DNA from: Escarpia spicata | Lineage: Eukaryota > Annelida > Polychaeta > Sabellida > Siboglinidae | Assembly: GCA_963995525.1 (NCBI GenBank) | Contig: OZ023208.1 | Coordinates: forward strand, 21,734,860 to 21,798,859 | Direction: 5' to 3' | DNA: 64,000 nt | In this document: positions 35,211 through 64,000 of the stretch, piece after piece | Layout: every line of letters begins with the position of its first letter | How positions within the stretch are numbered: position 1 is the stretch's first letter | Position numbers and translations under genes: made by a program | Notes under the pieces: model-generated | Seen by the model: the letters and a program-made list of their open reading frames with translations, nothing else | The model's database searches: none | Told to the model about the DNA's origin: nothing

Positions 35211-35919
35211 GTGACTGTGTGATAGGCTGTAAATGTGACGGTCTCAGTGCTCAACTTGGGCAATTATTGACCGTTCTTAAGGTCAGAACTTATATTCCAA
35301 CAAAAACAATGCTAATCATTCAATATGACGTCATCGGCGTCGCCATCGGCAGCTTCGTGCATGGAAAGGTGGTGTTTTTTCTTTTAAATCAATCCGATGG
35401 TCATGAACTGTTCATTATCCGTTCATTCCATATAATTTGCTTCTTTTTTTAGCTGAATCTGTGACATAAACAGCAGCTGGTTCACGTTTCATGTTGATAA
35501 TTTTATCGGTCACGACTCATTCGCATGGCGGTGGCTAATTCAAATACACATATGTTGATGACGTATTTCTTGCATCTATTAACTCAGCGTAGCTAATCGA
35601 AGTCTGACGGACAGTCCCGAATATTCATGAGCATGCTTTATACGGATCATGAAGGTGGGGCCAAAGTGGAAACTCTGCGTACGCGCAGTTATTTTGTGAT
35701 ATATTGTCATTGAATAATTGCGTACATTACAAAGAGATTACAATTATCAAAGAATCGCTTTAACGAACTGCAAACGGAGTAGTTCAATGGTTGTTAAAGA
35801 TAACTTCGATTGCAATTTTGTTTTGTATGTAGTGCGATGTACAATTGCCACTCCACCGCCACGACCAGAAGCACGAGCGACATGTTGGAGTGTATATCCG
35901 GGCGGGGTTACTTCGGCTA

Positions 35920-36635
35920 GTAGAGAGTGTCTACAAGCATACCGATCTCGATTCCCTTCCCTATCCCTAACGCGCTTTGCGTACTACGTCATCGCTTGAT
36001 GTGTTTATGCGATCGGTTAAGTGTCGATCGGATAGGTAAATACGTAACCGGTAGGGTGATCGGTAAGCGCAATCCCTATCCATTTTATGGATGAATGGAT
36101 GAACTGATTAGCCGCCTCGTTTTAATTGCTGCTGTGTTTAATGCATCAGAAAAAAATATTTCTTAAGACCTCTCTCAGCATGTAATACATAACGGTGGGG
36201 GCACAAATCGTGCGTGCAATCGTTTTTGCTGTTTTTTTATAGAAAACTGATCAAATTCGTCCGTAAGATATCGATGTGCGACATATATTCCGTTAAATTT
36301 GTGCAAATAAACTGTTAGAAAAGTTGTCTTGGATGAAGAACTTACGAATATAAACAGGCAAATCCAAATCTCGTAATAGGCGCCTGCGTTAAACACCGTG
36401 CATCCTATATTCGCTGTGATGTGCTTTTGTACATAATTCCAAAATGATTTAGACGCATTATGCCTGGTCTGTCCATTTGGGCATAAATGTACAATATGTC
36501 GGCACGTGAAACGCCGTGATGCAGACACACCTGACGGTTACGCAACTCCAACAATCGACACCAATTGCGCAGCGCGTTAGGGAGAGGGAAGGGAATCGAG
36601 ATAGGTATGATTGCACTCTCACTCTGACACTCTAT
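35920..36635. mobile_element. MITE-like insertion in the antisense LINE
   Basis: Inverted ends: cgatctcgattcccttccct at 35943 and its counterpart agggaagggaatcgagatag at 36586-36605, extending to CCTAACGCGCT inside and AGAGTGTC at the rim. It splits the LINE endonuclease frame between KKNGDDAI and AEVTPP, so both boundaries are known to a few bases; a TA duplication is possible. The interior has a 117-codon open frame of no recognised family. Confidence 0.8.
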
Positions 36636-37748
36636 ATTATCGCATCGTCTCCGTTCTTCTTAAGCCACGTCTCTGTGATTACCAGCACATCCAATTTATG
36701 CTCAATAATAGATTCGCTTATAGTGGTCGCTTTATTGCGTAGCGGTCTAGCCTTAATCAGAGCCAAATTTGGAGTATAATGACTGGCGATGGATTTCGTA
36801 CTGCAGTTTTCAAGTGTTACCTGGGTGAGATTTGCTTTGTTGACACCGCGTAGTTTACAAATACCAGGTCTCACATTCAACGGCCCAAGCGTGGTTATTG
36901 GCCTAATACTCCTCGTTCCGCCTGATGTCCCGCGCCTGGTCGGTCGGTGGTCGGTACAAGTTCAGCGTCCGTATTATTGCTGTTCACGGTTGGCTAGTCG
37001 GTTAACGGCAGTGTCGCAGGCCGAGAAGAAACGTTCGGGACAACGACATGCTTCGCCGGTCGCTGGCAGGCTGAGCGTAGACGTCCAAATAGTTGGAAAC
37101 CGGTTCCTGTCAAACTTGGTTAATCACAGCTGCCCATGCCTCAAGAGTAAAAGTTAATATAAAAGTCGATAACAACTGAATATCCACGGCACTAACGATT
37201 CGCAAATGTCTCGCATATATTCCTTGGATATCCACAGTTCAGTATATAGAAACACGAACACTTGTTTTAAATGACATACACATTAAAACAATTTAGCACA
37301 GTTGATACATGTTTTATGTATATCGTTTTACAGAGATAAACAGATGGGCATAGTGTGGTTCTTTTGTTTATTTTTTATGAAAAACACTTTGAACTAGCAA
37401 GGAAATGTGCTATTCTCAAAACCATTTATTATTAACTTTATTACATTGACGTAATCCCCCCCCCTAGATAATAGTTCAATTACTTTGAGTCCATGTTGTG
37501 TTTGAGACAATCCCCAAAGGTAATATTTAGTCTTGCCATGGCATATGGAATTGAGCTTTGCCCTAGCTTCATGATCAAGTAATCCCTTGCCAGTATTTAA
37601 ATAACATGATCATGTTGACAGGACGTGAAACAGCCACCGATTATGTACCTTTCTAGTTCTAGTTGTTTCCAGCACTCGGCAACGTTCTATTAACTGACTA
37701 GTCTGTATATATTGTGGTTACAGTGATCTTATGAGGTCTCATTCAACT

Positions 37749-38031
37749 AGTCAGCCTTTTTCAGAACATTATCGCCAAGCCGACCTTTCTATGCTGGCAC
37801 TGAGGGTGGTCACTGCCAGGGTGCTTGTCGTCCTCAGTGGTTCTTTTACGTCCCAAATTGAGACGGGACCGACATTAACGTGATCTCCGAGTCACGAGGA
37901 ATACACAGTCCCCAATGTTGAGAGCCAGGTTTTTACACCAAATATACCATACCTGCCCGGTCCGGGTTTCGAACTCGGGGCGCCGGCATGTCAGGCGGAT
38001 GTGCTAACCACTACACTATCGCGCGCCCCCC
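37749..38031 (-). mobile_element. tRNA-derived SINE
   Basis: On the minus strand from 38031: GCGCGCGATAGTGTAGTGG TTAGCAC gives a Pol III A box and GAGTTCGAAACCCG (37963-37976) a B box, the head of a tRNA-like molecule. A body of about 210 bases follows, containing CACGTTAATGTCGGTCCCGT and GGGACGTAAAAGAACCAC. No poly-A; the tail is unclear. It does not fold into a clean tRNA acceptor stem plus CCA, so it is a SINE and not a tRNA gene. Confidence 0.78.
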
Positions 38032-38480
38032 GCCTTTAGGCAAACGTTTTTCAAATAGCAAACATCGCAAACATCGCAAACACACTGAATTCATGTAATT
38101 CTTGACACAATATTGCACATTCCCGACACGCGTGTATTCGCTAAGAGCAGTTGTTAGATAAATGTTAACCCCTGTAGTGCCTTGGCGTCACTGGCTGGTA
38201 GGCGATTTCAAACGAAAATAAATAATTATATTCTGGTGTCGCATGAAACAACTGTTAATACGATGACAATTGCAGTGAACCGTACATACCTGATGTATAT
38301 CACTCGAAAGAAGGGTTGCTATGGACGTATAATTTCCGAGACGAACCCACTGGCAAGATTGTAGCGTATCACGGCTGTGCGAAAGCTCTTACTATTGCAG
38401 CCGAGTAAACACAATGGCCGACCTCGTCATTGAATACTTCGCAGCAGCCGCACACGCGGGGGGGGGGGTTCTCGGGTGTT

Positions 38481-38636
38481 ATGCTGTGTTCCAATCACCT
38501 CTTGTATGTCGTGAATACGACTTCGTAACCCCTACTTGACCCAGTTGCATACAAGTGGTAATCTCGAGGAGCCCGTGAACTGTCCAGTTAGCCAAGTCGT
38601 ATTCACGACTTACACGAGGTGATTGGGACGCAGCAT
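38481..38636. mobile_element. Short foldback MITE
   Basis: ATGCTGTGTTCCAATCACCT at the left and its near reverse complement AGGTGATTGGGACGCAGCAT at the right, with inner arms TCGTGAATACGAC/GTCGTATTCACGA. Total about 156 bases. Confidence 0.75.
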
Positions 38637-38673
38637 TACCCCGAAGGGCTACATGTTTTAGGATACATTTAAG

Positions 38674-38815
38674 CTGCGTTCTAATGGGCTCGTTTATATC
38701 GTAAACACGACTTAACGAACTGGAATGGTCAAGAGCTCTTCCAGTTTACGACTTGTAAATTTATGCAACTGAGTTAAGTAGGGGTTACGAAGTCGTGTTC
38801 ACAGTATATACGACT
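38674..38815. mobile_element. Second, diverged foldback MITE of the same kind
   Basis: Starts GCTGCGTTCTAATGGGCTCG and contains CGTAAACACGACTTAACGAA with inverted counterpart GAAGTCGTGTTCAC; the phrase ggggttacgaagtcgt mirrors 38520-38540 of its neighbour. Confidence 0.5.
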
Positions 38816-38835
38816 ATATAGGACTGTCCAAAGTG

Positions 38836-39285
<450 letters not shown>

Positions 39286-39503
39286 CGTACTTGTGCTGGT
39301 ATTCCAGCTGATATTCCGACATCTGATATTTGACAAAAGTTCGTCTATACAGCGGCGCACGGGGGCCGAAATGGACACCTCAAGCTATTTTTGGTTGACC
39401 TGTTGTTTTTACAATATCAAACCTTCCTGAATATTATTAAATAATCCAGAGAGCAACCGTCTCAGGCCAGTTGGCTTCATTCTGATAACTGGACTTGCAT
39501 TTT

Positions 39504-40876
39504 GGGCCTGAGATTATAAAGCGTACTCGGTGCTCATATTCAACTCCATGCTCAAAAGAAAGAGCTCTTTCGGAGCTCTCTTGTTGACGAAGATAATAAA
39601 CCTACACCTATTTATAAACAGTGTCAACTTCCGACTATAAAACGAAGACTTACGCCGTTGTGAATGTGTTTATTGTATGGTGAAATGCGCAGAGGAATAT
39701 CAACTGAATAACGTTGCAAGGAAAGTACTTCGCTGTGCACGATGGAACAGACATGGCACAAGACAATTCAAAATATAAAAAAAGCGTAAAACAGTAGTAA
39801 CATGCACTGACACTGTCAGTCACGCTGTATTATTTGAATATTTGGTATCATTGTAACAGTAAGTACGACGACCCCGGGCTCGACGGTGTTACCGTGTTTA
39901 TAATAAATAAATACCATACACACACATCGAATTGAGTTGGCATTCGTACTTGTGATACAACTTACATTATCTGCAACAAATAAACTGTTATTTGCCTAGG
40001 CTATGGTAGCACTCACGTTATTCATTGACTGTTCTTGGCACAAATATAATGTCATAAACATCGTCGGCTTTGTAGAAGTCTTGACAAAGTAATTGCATGG
40101 GATCGGCCATTATTCATCAGCTGTGCCGGAGGATTCGGGGACATACATACCCTGATCTGAACTTCAGCTCACCCCACCTCCAGCTACATTTTTAGTATAT
40201 CTTATATTCGATTCTCAAAAAGTATGACTTTATTGATTCAGGATAATTAGTATAGTTTGTATAATTTTAATTTGGAAAACGTTGTTTTACTATAGGATAA
40301 AACCATTTTATTAGAAATAATCGATGTATTGTTTATTAGTTCATCCAACTAATAACATTTTGGTAACCTTGTAAAATTATGATCATATTCATTTTCTAAA
40401 TGTACACTTTAACATAAATAGTGACCGAGCGTCCACACCAATGACAGTATAATCACATATACATTTAAGTTGTCAACTTATCGAGGATGTCTGCATATGT
40501 TATGTATCGCCTACCTCTGTGTTGAAGTCTTATTCCTGCCCTTGGATTGCAAAATCATTGGCATTACACATTTGCAATATCATGACATCCACAAAGCTGA
40601 TATCGAGCTTCGTTTCTTCTCGAAAACATCGAACTTGGACAACGAATTCGACTAATTTCTACGTGAGCTGCCATCTTTGTTTGTTCGAGTACGGCGTTGA
40701 GCAAGGTCCATAGCATACTCAGAATTTAGACTTTTCATGCTCAAGTCTGAGAACCATTGCGTGCTCAGAAAGTTTTATAACCTCCGTGAGTATGAGCATG
40801 GGGTGAAAGCGAGGCTTGAGCATGAAATTCTGAGCACCGAGCACCGAGTACGGCTTTATAACCTCGGACCCGGGCC
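39504..40876. mobile_element. Candidate 1.4 kb DNA element
   Basis: Left GGGCCTGAGATTATAAAGCG TACTCGGTGCTCA and, inverted at the right, GTTATAAAGCCGTACTCGGT GCTC with an extra inner copy near 40775. Inner motif CATGCTCAA also recurs. No transposase seen, target duplication not resolved. Confidence 0.5.
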
Positions 40877-41072
40877 TATATGCTATAGGTTCTCTGAGAG
40901 GCTGTGGCCTGTGTTGTTATATTTGGATATGTTTCAATGTTCTTAGAAGAAATTAAGCTACAATGCTAAATTACGTATTGGGATATCCGAAATGATGTGA
41001 ATGAATAAGGAAAATAAATATCCTGTCGATATGTTTTATTTTGAGGAGGCCCGAAACAAAACATTCAACAAT

Positions 41073-41221
41073 ATGTCGAAAAAGCCACTTTGGTTTCGCC
41101 GTCGACGTCACGTAATATTTATCATAATTAGCTTTATATACATTACACAATATCCAAGGGTACCTCGCACTGATTGTCCCGGCCTTTCGCATACCGTCAT
41201 GACCAACGAAACCAGGCACAG
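41073..41221 (+). CDS. Possible first exon with signal anchor, unrecognised
   Basis: ATG followed by MSKKPLWFRRRRHV, then a hydrophobic run (IFIIISFIYIT) and a short lumen-like segment with an NET sequon, ending at CAG/GTAAAC donor. The basic tail, anchor and short stem resemble type II Golgi enzymes, but at 49 codons this could be chance. No partner exons seen. Lies between the two gene copies in repeat-rich DNA. Confidence 0.22.
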
Positions 41222-41629
41222 GTAAACAAATTCTGTATTCATAGCGACAAATAAATAATTAATTACTAGATAATGGTGATGATGAATGTTTTTGTAAGAA
41301 GCATTTTATGCCGAGTTATGGAAATCAAAAATGGACACTATCATCATACGCATCAGCGTTCAACGCAATTGTTAATTGGTTTCTATGATTACACATTTTG
41401 TGTCTACTCTTGTATAGTGGGGGCCAATGTTTTCCCGTATATTAATTTATGGCAACCTTTGTAAATGCATTGAGAAATGTCTTAATAATAAAATACCGAC
41501 GTTGCCATTTTTCTATTGGCCATAATGATCTTGAACAAATATCATATGTGTTTTTAACTTAAAATCCTCTTACTAGAGAGTGAACATGATTGTTTCAACA
41601 ATTCAAACATTTTGGCACATAGAGGAATT

Positions 41630-43372
41630 ATTTTGGGTTATGTTGAGACATCTGGGATCTTTCTGTGGGTGTTTAGGCTGATTTTCTGGCTAAACACTAC
41701 ACCATCCTGCAAGGTCACGAGTGCCTATTTTTCATACAAACACCCATCAAAGTAACACTATCACGTTTTAATGGCATTACAATTTTGTTGCTATTAAGAC
41801 TCCAATTAACTGGTTGAATTATCTTCCGGGATATATTCAGTTATCAACACCTGATGTTGCAATTTTGTTTACCTGTTTAGGACTTTTTTGCCCAAACCAC
41901 GTCCACATCCGGTGAATGCGCAAGTACCTTTTTGACAACAAATGACAGTAATGTAAAGTTGTGACATTCATATCGTATTGCATAGTGTTTACTACTGCGA
42001 CACCCACTGACAGTATTAAAAGACATTCGGAGTCAAATGGCATCTCTCTGTCGATGCATGTATTGATTCCTTGGCCAAAACATTACCACACCCTCTAAGG
42101 TTGCGAGTGATTATTTTGTTAAATAGGTACACAGTGACTTGTACTATGTTACATTGTACCCTCTTGTCGAAATTAAATTGATTGATGTTGTTATGAAGCT
42201 CTTTGGCATCGCTTCTGGTCATTTCGATGCATTATGTACTTCTTTATGGGTGGAGATATTGATTTCATGGCAAAAACATGTTACCACCCAGTAAAGCTGT
42301 AAGAGCCTTTTTTGACCTTAGAACACACATAGATTCATCAGCTGTTCAGCACGCTTCCCGTATCGCGCTGTCTCGGATCTTGACATCGGAAGACGGAGGG
42401 GGTGCTGCTGGGAATTTGTCGCCGGTTCCTCAGCAGTTCAGCACGACTCAGCACGTTTCCCGTGCTGTTAGATATTTTGACGAAAATCCGGGATATTTGC
42501 CTGTATTCCAGGAGACGGGGATATACACGAAAATTCCGGGAAAATTGGCAGGTGTAAAGTATGCACGCACACAACTGTTTTAAATTCAAATCACTACTTA
42601 TAATAATAATAATTTAATAATGGTACATACAAAATGTACCAAATGTAAGAACGGAATACATATATAATATTTAATCTAAATATCCATGTTAAAATAAAGT
42701 TTATCAAGAACAACCTACTGAATAGTATAGGGTGTTCAAAACAGTTCATACGACAATACAATTGCATTAAAATAATCAAATAATTTATAATAATAAAATG
42801 CAATGAGGATGAAATATATCAGTGGCAGTAATGCAGCTAGTAGTTTCCCTCCGTTTATGAAGCAGCAAAGCAAACGCAGAAATTACCACAATTACGTAGG
42901 CTTATGTTTGACATTAAACTCGCTCCCACTGACCAATTAATTTATGCTGTCGCCAATTTAATGTACACATACATTTATAGTTGCGTCCCCTTGAGAGATA
43001 CTGGCAGTTCAATCCGTCCACTAATGATACGTGAGAACATAAATCTAAAAAACTATTTATGTGCAGGTACAATACATGGCCTAATTAGTAGGTGAGAGGC
43101 GAATCGTCGACGGAAGCAAATGAATATAGAAAGTTTACAGTGAAGGTCGGCGCGTCGAAGGAGATGCGCCTACAATGCTCCAAAGTCAACGTATTGCTAT
43201 ATAACTAAAGTGTTGCATATTTACGTGATCTGCGAAACTGTTTGTTTCACAAGAGGACGTCACTGCACTCCGTAATGATACAATTCACCTACTAACACAG
43301 CCGATGTGGGATGGGACAGAACCCTTAAACGCCACTGAATTGGAACGAAAAGCAGCCATCTTTCTGGGAAAA
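41630..43372. repeat. Inverted, deleted copy of the gene's 5' region
   Basis: From right to left this matches exon 2 (43372), intron 1 (42840-43250), the 26000-26480 repeat (42325-42560), then jumps at 42322 straight to 28380-29060. The segment with exon 1 (26480-28380) is missing. Orientation is opposite to both gene copies. Confidence 0.78.
43251..43372 (+). pseudogene. Broken inverted copy of the glycosyltransferase stem exon (exon 2)
   Basis: Plus-strand sequence PMWDGTEPLNATELERKAAI matches exon 2 of both genes but is cut after AAIFL and runs into unrelated sequence. Upstream flank (42550-43250) matches intron 1 of the gene copies in inverted orientation. The acceptor reads ACAAG rather than ACAGG. 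No downstream stem donor is present. Confidence 0.75.
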
Positions 43373-43840
43373 TCAACATACGTTACCATCATGACAGGCA
43401 TAGACATAAATTATACAATTGACTTCCATTATTAGAACGCTGTCTTTTTGTTAATATACAACGTTACATAAACACAATTATAATTCCTGCATGCTGAACA
43501 TATATTTGTATATACTTTAAAAATAACGATTGAAAATACATCAGAAGTATAATGGTTCTACCTCTTTTCATCACGTCTTATTACCTGTAACAAGACAAAA
43601 CATTTTACAATGTTGGCATCGGTGTTACCTAATAGGTTTATACAGTACATACTATGGGGCAGAGCAATCTAATAGTATGACATATTTATATAACACTTCC
43701 CAATCAAAATGCTGCATGCTCTGCAGACACAATGGCACATTTGGATTTCCAATTCCTCGGTATTAATTGACAATTAATTGACTAACTGAGCGTGTGCGTG
43801 TCTACTCCTCTGACGTCACTTCCATTGTAGTTGTCCATAT

Positions 43841-43842
<2 letters not shown>

Positions 43843-43927
<85 letters not shown>

Positions 43928-44007
43928 TGAGCATGTTACATGGAAATTTGCGTACAAACGTAGCACGCAGGAAATGCCTGAACAAGTTTGATTTGAGTCC
44001 ACAATTG

Positions 44008-44071
<64 letters not shown>
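43843..44071. repeat. Two (TA)n tracts
   Basis: TA runs 43843-43926 and 44009-44071 flank the small exon 6 acceptor relic. Confidence 0.93.
43925..44005 (+). repeat. Inverted fragment of the intron 5 end next to exon 6
   Basis: About 75 bases matching the reverse complement of 49855-49930, ending where the exon 6 acceptor would be (GAGTCCAC in place of GTGTCCAG). It is flanked on both sides by long (TA)n tracts (43843-43926 and 44009-44071). Confidence 0.65.
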
Positions 44072-44075
<4 letters not shown>

Positions 44076-44314
44076 GCATTGGGGCAATGCGTCGACGACC
44101 AAACGTTACAAGCAATAACGTAATAATAGCAGCTAATGCATTACAAATCGCTGCATTCGAGAATAATGAACGAAGTTAACCAAGCAAGTTTATACAAAGT
44201 TAGAATTATAATTTCCCCTTGTTTTGTCGACGGTTGCATACAAAGTAATGGTAATTTTATGTTTGCTTTAGTTTTGATGTGTTTACTTCTGACAAATAAC
44301 CCTCACAAAGTACT

Positions 44315-44320
44315 TTTATT
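44315..44320 (-). terminator. Candidate polyadenylation signal AATAAA for copy B
   Basis: AATAAA on the minus strand about 98 bases after the candidate stop codon at 44418-44420, a normal spacing for a short 3' UTR. Confidence 0.4.
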
Positions 44321-44417
44321 AACGATAATTTTGAGGTACTCCCTCTATTGGATCGTTCATGTTGCATATCTCATTGGCTAGTCAGTGCATTCTTGGTTAC
44401 TGCGTTACCGGATGTTG

Positions 44418-63921
<19,504 letters not shown>

Positions 63922-64000
63922 GTCCCCGCAGTCTCTCCGCCTGAGCTGTAACATATTATTTCGATACGGTTGAATTGTGCACCTTTTATCTGAATTTCTT

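Larger units (their letters stand above)
32885..35745. mobile_element. 2.9 kb insertion of unknown type in the antisense LINE
   Basis: Interrupts the LINE endonuclease between TIELLRLQF and the block starting MKFTVWVVYHLP, so it is secondary. Contains a 165-base direct duplication (34506-34810) and the polyG minisatellite (34914-35210). I found no terminal repeats or coding sequence. Confidence 0.6.
30610..36880 (-). mobile_element. CR1/L2-like LINE relic, antisense, split by two insertions
   Basis: Read on the minus strand: N-terminal endonuclease 36880-36635 (TPNLALIKARPLRNKATTIS, VITETWLKKNGDD), then 35925-35740 (AEVTPPGYTLQHVARASGRG, TIELLRLQF), then 32885-32680 (VVYHLPISSKTSG, IIVGDFNIHFD). 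The linker and reverse transcriptase run 32321-31270 (MPTLLKQAIVRPLLKK, YADDLQL near 31337), and the thumb and C-terminal part (LHDLHWLPVARRI) continues to about 30610. Frames are interrupted many times. It is related to, but clearly divergent from, the LINE at 8290-11066, roughly two-thirds identical by eye in the best blocks. Confidence 0.88.

Noticed and set aside
37960..38031. A tRNA gene
   Set aside because: A and B boxes are present but the acceptor stem does not pair and a SINE body follows.

Overview
This is a stretch of animal nuclear DNA. It has spliceosomal introns with consensus GT/AG sites, several classes of degenerate non-LTR retrotransposon (LINE), DNA transposons, a tRNA-derived SINE, very long dinucleotide microsatellites and one 200-base assembly gap (4573-4772). 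LINE types and CpG-containing exons suggest a marine invertebrate. Species and phylum cannot be fixed from the sequence.

The main content is a tandem duplication of one gene on the minus strand, copy A (exons 5753-27608) and copy B (exons 44418-63921). I reconstructed it exon by exon from splice sites and reading phase. It encodes a type II Golgi membrane protein: a short basic cytosolic tail and signal anchor, a short N-glycosylated stem, and a complete beta-1,4-galactosyltransferase family (GT7) catalytic domain with the DVD metal motif, WGWGGEDDD and the M..H metal ligands. In copy B it then runs, in matching splice phase, into two cysteine-rich PAN/apple-like modules and a short tail with a stop and an AATAAA signal. 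The ten copy B exons total 1671 bases (556 residues plus stop) with all phases matching. Copy A has exons 1-8; its second PAN exon and terminal exon are not visible. The residue that sets UDP-Gal versus UDP-GalNAc choice in bovine B4GALT1 (Tyr289) is Met in both copies.

Layout: 1-3.7 kb, low-content DNA with one probable plus-strand first exon (2048-2199); 3.7-5 kb, minisatellite, gap and GA repeats; 5-27.7 kb, gene copy A, interrupted by a CR1/L2-like LINE (8.3-11.07 kb), a 5.9 kb DNA element with perfect terminal repeats (13093-18993) that holds a 2.4 kb foldback, and a second LINE relic (22.7-24.06 kb); 27.7-44.4 kb, a repeat-rich spacer with an antisense LINE broken by two insertions, a SINE, foldback MITEs, polyG minisatellite and inverted broken fragments of the same glycosyltransferase gene; 44.4-64 kb, gene copy B with its own insertions (50.3-51.73 kb TIR element, 57-58.5 kb repeat cluster).

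The exons of the two copies are nearly identical while introns differ by large insertions and deletions. That is the pattern expected of two constrained or gene-converted paralogues in a transposon-rich locus. Since each copy serves as the other's empty site, insertion boundaries can be read directly.
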